Notes: generated from the sequence alone by a model not told the origin. Counted from the first letter of the stretch, positions 36,372 through 45,257 are shown. The stretch is DNA of 64,000 bases from Escherichia coli DSM 30083 = JCM 1649 = ATCC 11775 (GCF_003697165.2 NZ_CP033092.2:1178001-1242000); one strand, 5' to 3'. Made by a program: numbers and translations.

Positions 36372-37640
36372 TTATTGATTAAATGCGGCGTGTAAGGCAT
36401 CCACACTACGTGCCGCTCGCAGCGTGCGTCCGGGGTTACTCTGGCTTGCCAACAGCGTTTGTACCTTGCTGACAATATGCGCACCAATAGGAATTGCTGA
36501 TGTCGCTGCCGGGGAGGGCGCATTACAGGTGTGGATCGTGCGCGGGGTGGTGACAAACAGAAAATCGTCAATCAGCTTGCCGTCCGGCGATACCGCCTGC
36601 GCCCGCACACCGGCGGGCCAGGGCTGGAGATCGCTTAACGAAAGCCGGGGACAATACTTTTGCACCAGCCGCAGATAGCCGCTTTTGCACAGCGAGTTTT
36701 TCATCTCGCCCAGTCCTGAGCGTAGATGGTTTTGCAGCACCCGGCGAATCCCCGACGAGCCCAAAATTTCCAGCGTGTCGCTAAATGAGAAGTCGCGCTT
36801 ACGATAGCCTTCGCGTTTGAAAGCCAGCACCGCGTTTGGCCCGACGGTCACACTGCCGTCGATCATGCGGGTGAGATGCACGCCCAAAAACGGCATTGCC
36901 GGGTCGGGAATGGGGTAAATCAGGTGGTTAACAATCTGGTTATGCTCCGGCGCAAGGCGGAAATACTCGCCGCGGAACGGGCAGATAATAAAGCCCGGTT
37001 CGAGGCCGAGCATTTTCACCAGCCGGTCAGCCATCAGCCCGGAACAGCTAATCAGCGTCGATGCTTCATATTCACCGCCCTGACGGGTACATATCACCAC
37101 GCCGTTTTTATGCTCACTGAGGGCGCTGACTTCGGCGTTATAGATAATCTCACCGCCTCTGGCCTGAAAAATTTTTGCCATTGCCGCCGTCACTTCGCGG
37201 TAGCTGACAATGCCGCTGGACGGCACAAAAATACCGCCCAGCCCGGTGATATTTGGTTCGCGCTCGCGCAGCTCTTCGGCGTTTAACCACTCGCGATCGA
37301 TTCCGTTCGCCGCCGTGCGTTCCCATAAGGCGCGCATCCGTTCCATTTCGAGTTCAGACGTGGCGACCAGCATCTTGCCGCAGTTGTCGTAGCGAATACC
37401 GTTTTGATCGCAAAAGGCTTTGGTGGCGCGGTTTCCTGCCAGGCAAAACTGCGCCTTCAGGCTGCCGGGCGTGTAATAGACCCCGGCATGGATTACGCCA
37501 CTGTTGTGGCCCGTCTGGTGACAGGCCGGGCCGGGCTCTTTTTCCAGCAACGCTATGCGGGCATCCGGATAAACATCAATTAGTTGCATGGCGGTCGACA
37601 TGCCGATGATGCCGCCGCCAATAATCAAAAAATCATACAT
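36372..37640 (-). CDS. lhgO: LhgO (YgaF), L-2-hydroxyglutarate dehydrogenase
   Basis: LhgO is a membrane-associated FAD enzyme that oxidises L-2-hydroxyglutarate to 2-oxoglutarate and passes electrons to quinones. The N-terminal Rossmann FAD motif IIGGGIIGMSTA and HNSGVIHAGVYY flavin segment are clear. The 422-residue length is standard from the ATG at 37640 (MYDFLIIGGG), which follows AAAGGAATTGAGCGG. It acts on the product of the preceding gene. Confidence 0.97.
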   Translation of the reverse strand: MYDFLIIGGGIIGMSTAMQLIDVYPDARIALLEKEPGPACHQTGHNSGVIHAGVYYTPGSLKAQFCLAGNRATKAFCDQNGIRYDNCGKMLVATSELEMERMRALWERTAANGIDREWLNAEELREREPNITGLGGIFVPSSGIVSYREVTAAMAKIFQARGGEIIYNAEVSALSEHKNGVVICTRQGGEYEASTLISCSGLMADRLVKMLGLEPGFIICPFRGEYFRLAPEHNQIVNHLIYPIPDPAMPFLGVHLTRMIDGSVTVGPNAVLAFKREGYRKRDFSFSDTLEILGSSGIRRVLQNHLRSGLGEMKNSLCKSGYLRLVQKYCPRLSLSDLQPWPAGVRAQAVSPDGKLIDDFLFVTTPRTIHTCNAPSPAATSAIPIGAHIVSKVQTLLASQSNPGRTLRAARSVDALHAAFNQ

Positions 37641-37659
37641 CCGCTCAATTCCTTTGCGC

Positions 37660-38637
37660 TTACTGATGCGTCTGGTAGTGGTGAGTGGCGTAAGCGAAAT
37701 AGCCACGCTGACGCATCAGTTCACGGCGCAGATCCGGGTGCGGAGTAAAGCGGTCGCGACCGTGCAGCCAGAACAGGTTGTTAATCAACAGGAATTTGCC
37801 AACGGGAACGGGTACAGAAAGAATGCCTTTACTGGTTTCAATGGCGTCCGAAAGCTCGCTCAACCACACGCCTTCTTCGAAGTCTTTCGGCTGGACAAAC
37901 TGGTCGATATAGCGCATCACCGGGCGGCCCTGCTGATCGACATCGAACACCGGATGGAAGACATCTTTGCTGACGTTTTTGCTCGGCGGCGCGGCAAAGC
38001 GCATCGGACGGCGCGCCAGCGGATGGCGGAAAAAGTGGTCCAGATGTTCCCAGTCATCGAGATGCAGCAGCAGCGAGTTACCGCCCTGCATGTTTTGCTC
38101 GTCGATTTTCATCATCAGCACGTAATCAGTGATCTCTTCAACGTAAGTGCCGTCGTTGTGCAGCTCCATTACGCGGTGCGGCTGACGAAGATAGCTGTCT
38201 GAGTTATCAACATTTTTCACCACGAAACGCGCGTAATACTGACCGCTCATGGCGTCAAAATTGGAGCGACCAATCAGATGCGCCACCGCCGTCGCCAGCT
38301 TCACCATCTCATCCGCCTGCGCGACATCATCGATACCCACCGCATTGATCAACAGCGCACCTTCAGCGCGGTTTAACAGGGTCTTCAACAGCAGCGGTTG
38401 CAGCTGATTCGCACACAGATCGTCGAGAATTTTGCCTACCCGAAAACGCAGAAACGATTTGTACTCCAGCGCCTGCACGGGCCACTCGGCAACCTGTTCG
38501 AGGAACCGATTGGTCGTCTGTTCGGTGAAGGTGAGTTCCAGCAGACGCGGGGATTGCGCCGACGGGATGAGAGTGAATCCGCTATAGTCCTGGCCTGAAT
38601 CGACAGCGTTATTTTGTACGGCGGTCAGTGCATTCAT
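37660..38637 (-). CDS. glaH: CsiD/GlaH, glutarate 2-hydroxylase
   Basis: GlaH (CsiD) is an Fe(II)/2-oxoglutarate dioxygenase that converts glutarate, from lysine breakdown, into L-2-hydroxyglutarate. The 325-residue protein shows the facial-triad start HNDGTYVEE and a later His/Arg region (LLINNLFWLHGRDRF). It is the first gene of the operon and is induced in stationary phase under sigma-S with CRP-cAMP. The sequence upstream contains a TGTGATC half-site at 38756-38762 compatible with CRP binding. Confidence 0.97.
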   Translation of the reverse strand: MNALTAVQNNAVDSGQDYSGFTLIPSAQSPRLLELTFTEQTTNRFLEQVAEWPVQALEYKSFLRFRVGKILDDLCANQLQPLLLKTLLNRAEGALLINAVGIDDVAQADEMVKLATAVAHLIGRSNFDAMSGQYYARFVVKNVDNSDSYLRQPHRVMELHNDGTYVEEITDYVLMMKIDEQNMQGGNSLLLHLDDWEHLDHFFRHPLARRPMRFAAPPSKNVSKDVFHPVFDVDQQGRPVMRYIDQFVQPKDFEEGVWLSELSDAIETSKGILSVPVPVGKFLLINNLFWLHGRDRFTPHPDLRRELMRQRGYFAYATHHYQTHQ

Positions 38638-38639
38638 CA

Positions 38640-39320
38640 GAAGCGATCCTCTTATGAGATGTAGGGTGACATGGCGATGCTCATTTCGTAGCCATAATCT
38701 AAAAATATCTACATTTCTGAAAAGTGCGCATAAAAGTTACATATTGTTTTCTTATTGTGATCAAAAACAACAAATTAATAACAAATAATGTGAGGGATAA
38801 GAATTGGGTTGAAAGGAAATGAATAATTAAAACAATATATTAAGTGTGCTTATACTCTTTTTCGAACTGGTGGCATTTGTTTAAATGCTATTTAAACTGC
38901 TTTTTCAGAGTTCAACTTACTGAGTTCCGTGTCGACTAATGTGAGTAAGATCAATCGCATCCAACCTATGTTACTTGATGGAATCGATAACAATATTAAT
39001 GAATATACAGATTCCGGGAAGGCTGGCTATGGGGGCAAATTATTCTCTTTCTGGCAACGGGTAAATAACAGTGACCATTTGTCGAGAAGCTGATACTGAG
39101 CTGAGGGATACTGTATATGTCTGGACTGTAATTGGATGAATTCTATTCAGGGCGGGTCAGGACCAATAAAAAAGCCCGCATCAGCGGGCTTTAATGTCAT
39201 AGGGAGTCGCGACTCCGTTGCGTATCCTTTTTTGTCTCCTCACCGTCTGGTCGGTGTCCTGCTGAGACTTATAACTTCCTGTTTTTGTTGGTGTAGTCCT
39301 TACACCGTCCAATCATGATT
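38640..39320. other. csiD upstream region and chromosome-prophage junction
   Basis: About 680 bp without a convincing gene. The left part (to about 38,800) is the csiD control region, AT-rich, with a CRP-like TGTGATC. A short open frame at 38929-39093 (GTG start, 54 codons, KINRIQPMLLDGIDNN) has no clear ribosome site and may be a gene remnant. The right part holds a hairpin at 39172-39191. Confidence 0.5.
39166..39191 (-). terminator. Hairpin terminator left of attL
   Basis: AAGCCCGC (39172-39179) and GCGGGCTT (39184-39191) form a compact hairpin with a U tract on the minus strand (plus-strand A run from 39167). It would stop leftward transcription leaving the prophage toward csiD. Confidence 0.75.
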
Positions 39321-39321
39321 G

Positions 39322-39341
39322 GCTGGCGGGAGTTGAACCCG
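39322..39341 (-). other. attL: duplicated 3' end of ssrA (tmRNA)
   Basis: The minus strand reads CGGGTTCAACTCCCGCCAGC, equal to the T-arm and acceptor end of E. coli tmRNA (ssrA), with GGACT just before it differing at one base from the ssrA GGACG. The CCACCA end is not kept. In K-12 ssrA lies on the far side of this region and points toward csiD, so a phage inserted in ssrA would leave exactly this copy at the csiD side. The integrase gene lies 2 kb away. The intact ssrA should be beyond the right edge. Confidence 0.75.
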
Positions 39342-39497
39342 AGTCCAAATATCACTAACTTGATGTAATTAATGATTTTTTCGACATTAACTATCTTGCG
39401 GATCTTACACGTATCTTTTACTGTTATATCCCAGTCTTCATAACCAACTATGAATAGTAGATAATCTATAAATCCATCGTATAAGAATGACATCGCT

Positions 39498-40409
39498 ATG
39501 ACCATACTGGTACCCCCAAGCAAATTTTGCATTTACTCAGATGATTCTAGGGCTGGGACATTGAACTTCATCAACTCGATTGAATCGATTGGAGTAAAAA
39601 ATAAAGGTCGAGTTATAGTTGATTTGTCCAAGGTAAAATTTGCCTCAGCTGCGGCATCGGTACTGTTCTTTGCCATAGTAAATAGAGCTCAATTTTTAAC
39701 CCGGGACCCTAATTTTATACGTTTTAAATGGCCTAAAAAGGATGATAACCCATCTGGGCATAGATGGATCGTTGGTACTGGACTTGCTCGTGCTTTGCTT
39801 GCTGGCACAGAAGAGAAACTGAATGCACTTACGAGGGAGGAACGATACTTTCAGTCAGCTGTCGAACCTTACGAGCATATTGTTGAAACAGTACTCATGC
39901 TGCAGAAAAGTGCTCTGCTTAATAATGAACAGTTAGGCTTACTGCTGACAGCGATTAGTGAAGCTTTGCTCAATGTTTCTCATCATGCGTATGAAGATGA
40001 GGGGTTCGAGTCAGATATTCAGCTTCTCAAAGGTAAACGATGGTGGCAGTGCGCTTGGTTCAATCGTGATGAAAATAAAGTCGTTTTTATCGTTTGTGAC
40101 CTTGGATTGGGGATTTATAGAAGTTTCGTGCCTAATGGTGATGGTCATAGCATTCAAAACGAAGTATCTTCTGTGGAAAGAGCTATGTTAGTAGGGGAAT
40201 CCCGCTTTGTTGGTTCCGGACGGGGAAATGGCTCTGAAGATATCAAGAGACCTATTGGGGCAGGTTGTGAGGATAATGAGACACTTCTGATACTAATAGG
40301 AAGGGCTCGTTATAGCTATAATTCTAATGACAGTAGTCCTCGATGTGAGAAGCTAGCTGAGTACATACCGGGTACTTTACTACAATGGTCGCTGGTTCCC
40401 AGGAGATGA
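39498..40409 (+). CDS. STAS-GHKL ATPase fusion protein (anti-sigma-like), cargo module gene 1
   Basis: This is a 303-residue protein not familiar to me by name. Residues about 35-65 (VIVDLSKVKFASAAASVLFF) resemble the core strand-helix of STAS domains. Residues about 140-300 are a GHKL ATPase like anti-sigma kinases SpoIIAB/RsbW: N-box SEALLNVSHHAY (154-165), G1 box DLGLG (201-205), G2 box GRGNG (241-245), and a C-terminal GTLLQWSLVP strand. It starts at ATG 39498 and its stop lies 4 bp before the next gene. It sits between attL and int, a usual place for phage cargo. It could be a kinase controlling the DUF4325 partner; this is inference. Confidence 0.75.
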   Translation: MTILVPPSKFCIYSDDSRAGTLNFINSIESIGVKNKGRVIVDLSKVKFASAAASVLFFAIVNRAQFLTRDPNFIRFKWPKKDDNPSGHRWIVGTGLARALLAGTEEKLNALTREERYFQSAVEPYEHIVETVLMLQKSALLNNEQLGLLLTAISEALLNVSHHAYEDEGFESDIQLLKGKRWWQCAWFNRDENKVVFIVCDLGLGIYRSFVPNGDGHSIQNEVSSVERAMLVGESRFVGSGRGNGSEDIKRPIGAGCEDNETLLILIGRARYSYNSNDSSPRCEKLAEYIPGTLLQWSLVPRR

Positions 40410-40413
40410 TTTT

Positions 40414-40740
40414 ATGAGAAATATCGTCATAGCGAAGGAGTTCTCCAGAACACCTTTCGGACGTTACACAACGGATAGCCCACACAGTGCGGAAAGATTT
40501 CGTAGAGAGTTTTTGGTGCCTGCGCTGAAGGGTACTGAACAGGAGATTGTGGTTGATTTTCGCGGTATAGCACTGGGTGTTGGTTCCTCTTTCTTAGAAG
40601 AGGCGTTTGGAGGTCTCATCCGTAAGGAAGGGATACCTAAAGCCAACGTTAAAGCACGTTTGATTATAAAAAGTGATGTTCCGTTCTACAAAGAACAGAT
40701 TGATAAATTTATTGATTTAGCACAACCAGAAAGAGTATAA
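40414..40740 (+). CDS. DUF4325 STAS-like protein, cargo module gene 2
   Basis: This 108-residue protein matches the DUF4325/STAS-like pattern: IVVDFRGIALGVGSSFLEEA at residues 45-64, where the SSF position parallels the phosphorylated serine of SpoIIAA-type antagonists. GHKL ATPases are often encoded next to DUF4325 proteins. The AGGAG ribosome site lies inside the end of the upstream gene, so translation is probably coupled. By analogy it may be phosphorylated or bound by the upstream ATPase; no experiment is known to me. Confidence 0.75.
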   Translation: MRNIVIAKEFSRTPFGRYTTDSPHSAERFRREFLVPALKGTEQEIVVDFRGIALGVGSSFLEEAFGGLIRKEGIPKANVKARLIIKSDVPFYKEQIDKFIDLAQPERV

Positions 40741-40750
40741 GAGGCGATAG

Positions 40751-41368
40751 TTGATCAGTACGGAACCAATGTCATTAGTAGCACAAATAGGACAGTATTC
40801 GTGGTGTATCACAGTAGTTAGCGTCTGCTTAGTTTTCATTGGATGGCGAGTTGCGTACAATAATTCTGTAAAACTGGCGACACGTTCTGAATCGAAATCA
40901 ATTATTGATGCTATTTCAAAGTTAGTTATTGAAATTTCTGATATTTCTTCTAACTATTGGCTCAGTCAGACAACTCAACCTAAAATTAGAGCATCAAAGC
41001 ATCGATTGTTAAGGTTGCAAAAGGATAGAACAAAGGCTTCTGTTTCATACTTGTTAACTATCTTGGCTAAAGCTCAACAAGTTTCCAAACTGATTTGCAT
41101 TTTGGAAAGCAGAGGACTGTATATACCTGACGAGGTGTTCTCATCTGTACTAGAGAAAGCAACTCTGGATTGTGAGGTCGCTCACAAGCTTTCAGATGCC
41201 GATCGCCCGGTTAAAGCACAAGAAGTAATTGATGCTTGTATGGGAGTTATCGAAGCGTTACATACTTCTTTTCAAAGGTACCACCCTCCCAAAAAGGATC
41301 GTACCTTTATGCAAAGGTTAAAAATTTGGTTTCAAACAGTAGACGATTGGCATAATGACTTAAAATAA
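40751..41368 (+). CDS. Single-pass membrane protein, cargo module gene 3
   Basis: This is a 205-residue protein of unknown family. It starts at TTG 40751, 10 bp after the previous stop, with GAGG 6 bp upstream. An N-terminal TM helix (about residues 9-31, containing WCITVVSVCLVFIGWRVAY) is followed by a helical cytosolic part (KLVIEISDISSNY, LLTILAKAQQVSKL). A later methionine seven codons in is an alternative start. It is a possible membrane effector or sensor for the two upstream proteins. Its 3' end overlaps the convergent int gene by 9 bp. Confidence 0.7.
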   Translation: MISTEPMSLVAQIGQYSWCITVVSVCLVFIGWRVAYNNSVKLATRSESKSIIDAISKLVIEISDISSNYWLSQTTQPKIRASKHRLLRLQKDRTKASVSYLLTILAKAQQVSKLICILESRGLYIPDEVFSSVLEKATLDCEVAHKLSDADRPVKAQEVIDACMGVIEALHTSFQRYHPPKKDRTFMQRLKIWFQTVDDWHNDLK

Positions 41369-42532
41369 AGCCTTTTTATCCTTGATACTTGCCCTCCCAT
41401 CATACTCTTTCAAGTATTGTCCATAGTGCCTGAATAACATTTCAGGCCCTTTATGGCCCATTTGAGCCGCAAGCCAAAACAGGTTTGCTCCCCGGCTGAT
41501 ATGGCTGGTGGCGAATGTATGCCTGGTTTGATATGGGTTTCTGTAACGAATACCTGCTTTTCGCAATGTTGGCACCCATGCTTTTTTCCTAATTGCATCA
41601 GCACTTGCCCAGGGTTTATTGGTCTTTGGATCTTCAAAGACAGTAGCATCCTTCATGAATGTAAATGGCTTCTGGTTTATCAACGCCAACATTGCTTCTT
41701 CAGTCAGTTCAACTTTACGGGTACCGGCTTTTGTCTTTGTTCCTTTGATAACTCCGACAACACTTGCGCTCTGAACATGGGCTGTTTTTCCAACAAAGTC
41801 GATATCATGCCATCGTAGGGCACATAATTCAGAACTACGCAGGCCTGTATGTATGGCGAACCGGAACAGATTTTCCCATTGTTTGTTTCCGGCTGCTGCT
41901 AGTAATGCATCAACTTCTGCTGGTGATAGCGGATCAACCACATAGCTGCTTTCTGCTTCTGACTTATCACTTTGGTAGCGCGAAGCTGTTACTAACGATA
42001 CGGGGTTAATTTGAAGTACCCCATCGGTCACGGCTTCATCAAGTGCTGACCGTAGGAAAGATAACTGGTTGCGAATGGTTTTTAAGGTTGTTTTCTGGCT
42101 TTGAATCCACGCTTTCAGGGTTGCTGGTGTTAATTCACTTGCAGGGCAAATGTGAAGTGAGGCTAACGCACTACGGCATTTTTTATAGCCACCAATCGTA
42201 GAGGGTGAAAGTTTTCTTGTTTCGCAGATTTCAAGATATTCGTCCAGGTACATCTTTACCGTTTTGCTTGCAGCAGCATTACCAAAAATTTTCAAACGAG
42301 CAGAACGGGGAAAATATTCTGCATAAATGAATGTTCCCCTTTCGATCTTATTATGGATTTCGCCGAGTGTACGCTCGGCGTATTTAATGTTCTTTGGTGT
42401 TACTTCCAGATTGGAAAGCGGCTCACGACATCTAACTCCTTTGTAGGTGAAAGTTATATTGATCGTTTCTCCCTGGTGGTGTTTCCTGATTGTTACGCCG
42501 CGCGGTAGTTTGAGCAGTTTTGTCTGGCCCAT
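41360..42532 (-). CDS. int: Prophage tyrosine integrase
   Basis: This is a 390-residue tyrosine recombinase of the DUF3596-containing lambdoid group. An N-terminal arm-binding region (1-80) and a core-binding SAM-like domain (about 90-190) precede the catalytic domain. Catalytic residues are R232 in TGLRSSELCALRW, R337 in YQTRHTFATS, H360 in QMGHKGP and the nucleophile Y370 in FRHYGQY. The usual HxxR histidine is Y334, a common variant. It would integrate and excise the phage at ssrA. Its start overlaps the ORF region of xis. Confidence 0.93.
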   Translation of the reverse strand: MGQTKLLKLPRGVTIRKHHQGETINITFTYKGVRCREPLSNLEVTPKNIKYAERTLGEIHNKIERGTFIYAEYFPRSARLKIFGNAAASKTVKMYLDEYLEICETRKLSPSTIGGYKKCRSALASLHICPASELTPATLKAWIQSQKTTLKTIRNQLSFLRSALDEAVTDGVLQINPVSLVTASRYQSDKSEAESSYVVDPLSPAEVDALLAAAGNKQWENLFRFAIHTGLRSSELCALRWHDIDFVGKTAHVQSASVVGVIKGTKTKAGTRKVELTEEAMLALINQKPFTFMKDATVFEDPKTNKPWASADAIRKKAWVPTLRKAGIRYRNPYQTRHTFATSHISRGANLFWLAAQMGHKGPEMLFRHYGQYLKEYDGRASIKDKKALF

Positions 42533-42699
42533 TTTGCAACCTCACTAAGATCAATCCACCTCTCCTTAACGCCTTCAACCTTTAAAACCTGAACACCTTC
42601 ACGCCAAACACCGCGCTGTACACGTTTGTTTATTGCTTCAGGAGTTTCGCCAGTTTCTTTGCAATAAGTTGAGATAGGAACACAATCGAGGTTCAGCAT
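42493..42699 (-). CDS. xis: Excisionase (Xis)
   Basis: This is a 68-residue winged-helix recombination directionality factor of the lambdoid excisionase type (MLNLDCVPISTYCKETGETP; WREGVQVLKVEG; IDLSEVAKWARQN). The start at 42699 is set by GGAGAA six bases upstream; earlier in-frame codons lack a site. It overlaps the int start by 40 bp, as in many lambdoid phages, and would bias Int toward excision. Confidence 0.88.
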   Translation of the reverse strand: MLNLDCVPISTYCKETGETPEAINKRVQRGVWREGVQVLKVEGVKERWIDLSEVAKWARQNCSNYRAA

Positions 42700-42740
42700 A
42701 CGTTTCTCCATTATCCCGTCTGCACACGGGAGCAACATTA

Positions 42741-43607
42741 TTAACGAATAGTGTCGTTACTTTGAAGTACAGCAAATGCCATTAATACTTCTAAAGTATA
42801 TCTTCTATAAAATTTAACAAAACCAACATAGAAAACATAGACGAAGAAAAAGCTAAGCATTATTGAAAGTAAACTATAAAGATAATCACTATGAGTACAT
42901 AATCGATAAATAAAGGTTGGAACTGATACCCAAAATGAAATTATAAAGATTAAACATATGTTTCTGCAAAAACCATATAATGCAACATAGTTTTGAATTT
43001 TTGTTTGATGTTGTTTTGAAAACTCATAAACATAATGATATGCCAATCTGAAGAGATCATCATCAAGTCCGTTTTTATCTTGTAATAATTGGCGATTTGT
43101 TATGAACTTTTTCTCATAACCTTCTTTGATCATTAACCATGTTGTATTAGCTAAATGAAATGGTAGAGATTGAGAATAACATAGTTTTTGTGTTATAAAA
43201 TCCCATAGTATTATTGGACATAATACGCATTTGATTATGCGATTCTTTATTTTTGTTTTTTTATCAGCGCTTCTCTCATCGCATGATGGGCTACAAATGC
43301 TTTCTGAGGTATCTATCAATTTTTTAAATAGATATTTGGAAGGATATCCTAATTCTTTATTCATGTATTTTTCGATAAAAAATGCTGACGTGATAGAAAT
43401 AAAATGTCCAGCTATATAAGATATAATAACTATTGAAGCGTAGTTCAAAATGCCAAAGATTTGACTTTGACCTCTGAGCAATTCACTTAAGTCAATAACA
43501 ATATCTAGATCGAATGTCAAACCACAGAAATACATTAATAGGATAAAAAAACCACCTGGTATTAAATATCCAAGAAAGTCATAGAATGAGAATGGATTTT
43601 GATTCAT
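42741..43607 (-). CDS. Unknown multi-pass membrane protein (phage cargo)
   Basis: This is a 288-residue protein that I do not recognise. It begins at 43607 (MNQNPFSFYDFLGYLIPGGF) after GGAGAGCAAC. TM helices are suggested near residues 12-28, 50-75, 215-235 and 240-265 (LLSIMLSFFFVYVFYVGFVKF), with a Cys-bearing cytosolic loop in between (ICSPSCDERS). It is far more AT-rich than the flanking phage genes, a sign of recent acquisition. Located between xis and yfdR in the leftward operon, it could be an exclusion or abortive-infection protein; this is speculative. Confidence 0.7.
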   Translation of the reverse strand: MNQNPFSFYDFLGYLIPGGFFILLMYFCGLTFDLDIVIDLSELLRGQSQIFGILNYASIVIISYIAGHFISITSAFFIEKYMNKELGYPSKYLFKKLIDTSESICSPSCDERSADKKTKIKNRIIKCVLCPIILWDFITQKLCYSQSLPFHLANTTWLMIKEGYEKKFITNRQLLQDKNGLDDDLFRLAYHYVYEFSKQHQTKIQNYVALYGFCRNICLIFIISFWVSVPTFIYRLCTHSDYLYSLLSIMLSFFFVYVFYVGFVKFYRRYTLEVLMAFAVLQSNDTIR

Positions 43608-43715
43608 TGTTGCTCTCCAATAATTTTTCAATTTGTAATATAACCTATATCTATATGTTAATAAATTACTTATATGTTCTTTTATGGCAGAGTTTGAATT
43701 CGTACGTGCTGATTT

Positions 43716-44240
43716 TTACGACTCAGTTAACTCTTTAAAGCGTTCCATAAACATCCCATAGGTATGGCCTGGCGACAGTGGAATAACTTTGAACATCTCT
43801 GTTGCCGGGATACCTTCCAGTACGGGCCAGAAAGAGCCATCATCAAGCCCGAGATCGCGGCGTTCGGTTGCCAGCATGATGAGATCGGCATATTTCACGG
43901 GCGTACTCATAACCGGGGGTAACCCGTATTTCTCACGGATTACGGCGTCTATTTTTTCTTCCATCCGTTTATAGTCAGGAAGAAGGCGTTTCAGTGGCGC
44001 CGGGATGTCCTGGCAATACGCTTCTGTTGCATCATGCATTAACGCTTCAAAAGCAAATTCCTGCGGTACCAGTTGGCTGCAAAGCACCGCATGTTGGGCG
44101 ACGCTGTAGAAATGTGAAAGATGTCCTGCAAAGCGACAGATATTTGAAAGAGAAACCGCGATATCGTTAATAACGATGTCGTCTTTATTTATCCTGTCAT
44201 AATAAAAATGCTTCCCGGAAAAAGTTTTAATAAATGACAT
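43716..44240 (-). CDS. yfdR: YfdR-like HD-domain 5'-nucleotidase/phosphohydrolase
   Basis: This is a 174-residue HD hydrolase homologous to YfdR of K-12 prophage CPS-53 and related to YfbR nucleotidases. HD motif residues lie in FYSVAQHAVLCSQ, ALMHDATEAYCQD and a late KYADLIMLATE. It probably acts on nucleoside monophosphates. The start at 44240 (MSFIKTFSGKHF) is chosen over the upstream in-frame ATG because it follows GGAGAACAAA. It is in the leftward operon with yfdQ and yfdP. Confidence 0.85.
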   Translation of the reverse strand: MSFIKTFSGKHFYYDRINKDDIVINDIAVSLSNICRFAGHLSHFYSVAQHAVLCSQLVPQEFAFEALMHDATEAYCQDIPAPLKRLLPDYKRMEEKIDAVIREKYGLPPVMSTPVKYADLIMLATERRDLGLDDGSFWPVLEGIPATEMFKVIPLSPGHTYGMFMERFKELTES

Positions 44241-44367
44241 TTTGTTCTCCACGTATATGCGCTGCACCGCGCTGAATTCTGGTAAAAGAAAGCCCTCACC
44301 ATCCGGCGATTATTGAGTCAATTACGTTTCCATAAATGCCCCCGCAGGGGCATTTGCAGTAATGAAA

Positions 44368-45192
44368 TCAGGCGGTAAAAGTACCAATAAAGGTTTCTAC
44401 TTTGCTGTCCTTGAATTTCTCAACAAGCAGATCACGAAATTCGTTAGCCATTTCTTCCTGCACTGCTTCCAGCTGAATAATGCGCAGAACCAGTACAGGA
44501 CGATCGCCAGTGATAATGCTGAGGCGTAATTTAAACGGACGTTCTTTCAGGCCTTCAAACGGAACGCATTTAAATTCAAATGCCACTGGCATAATATCTT
44601 TGGTCTTCGCTTCGACAGACTCCATCAGGGAGCGTTTGCCGCTGAAGTCATTGTCTTCAAAATCAGCGGTCTGGTTTGCTTCAATCGTGATTTTACGGAC
44701 TGCCGCAGCCGCTTTTGTTGCCTGAATGGCATCACCATTAGCATCAAAGCCCACAAGGTAGTCGGCCCAGTCTTCAATCCATTCTGCCAGTGACTTCTGG
44801 GAGTTACGCTCGCCGTTAACAGACAACAGAGCAGAGAACGGTGCTGTCTTTTTCAGTTTGAGAGTGGCGGTGTTATCTGCGTGACCAGGCTCATCAATAG
44901 TACCCAGGTTAAGCACACTGACGGCACGCATATTATCGGCATCGATAAAGCAGCGGGTGCCTTCATCCGCAAGATCTTTAGAATAACGGGTAAAGTCATC
45001 GATGCTGGCAGTGGAAAGCGCACCACGGAAACGGAAGCGATTTAAATTAAATTTTTCCAGATCATGAATGCGGAAATTTTCAGGTAATGCCACTGCGTCG
45101 GCACCAATCTTACTGATAATTTCATTAACACCCTGAGCAGAAATAAGGGCATGGATTTGATTAATTGCGGTTGCGTCTAAGTTCTGAGACAT
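44368..45192 (-). CDS. yfdQ: YfdQ-like DUF2303 phage protein
   Basis: This is a 274-residue protein of the DUF2303 family, homologous to YfdQ of CPS-53 and common in lambdoid and P22-like early regions. No catalytic motif is visible; it is soluble and acidic. Family function is unknown. It follows yfdP by about 65 bp and precedes yfdR, keeping the CPS-53 order. Confidence 0.88.
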   Translation of the reverse strand: MSQNLDATAINQIHALISAQGVNEIISKIGADAVALPENFRIHDLEKFNLNRFRFRGALSTASIDDFTRYSKDLADEGTRCFIDADNMRAVSVLNLGTIDEPGHADNTATLKLKKTAPFSALLSVNGERNSQKSLAEWIEDWADYLVGFDANGDAIQATKAAAAVRKITIEANQTADFEDNDFSGKRSLMESVEAKTKDIMPVAFEFKCVPFEGLKERPFKLRLSIITGDRPVLVLRIIQLEAVQEEMANEFRDLLVEKFKDSKVETFIGTFTA

Positions 45193-45257
45193 AATAAGTC
45201 CTCACTATATAAAGATATTCAGTGATGAGATAAATAATCAGTTAATTAAGAACGATA

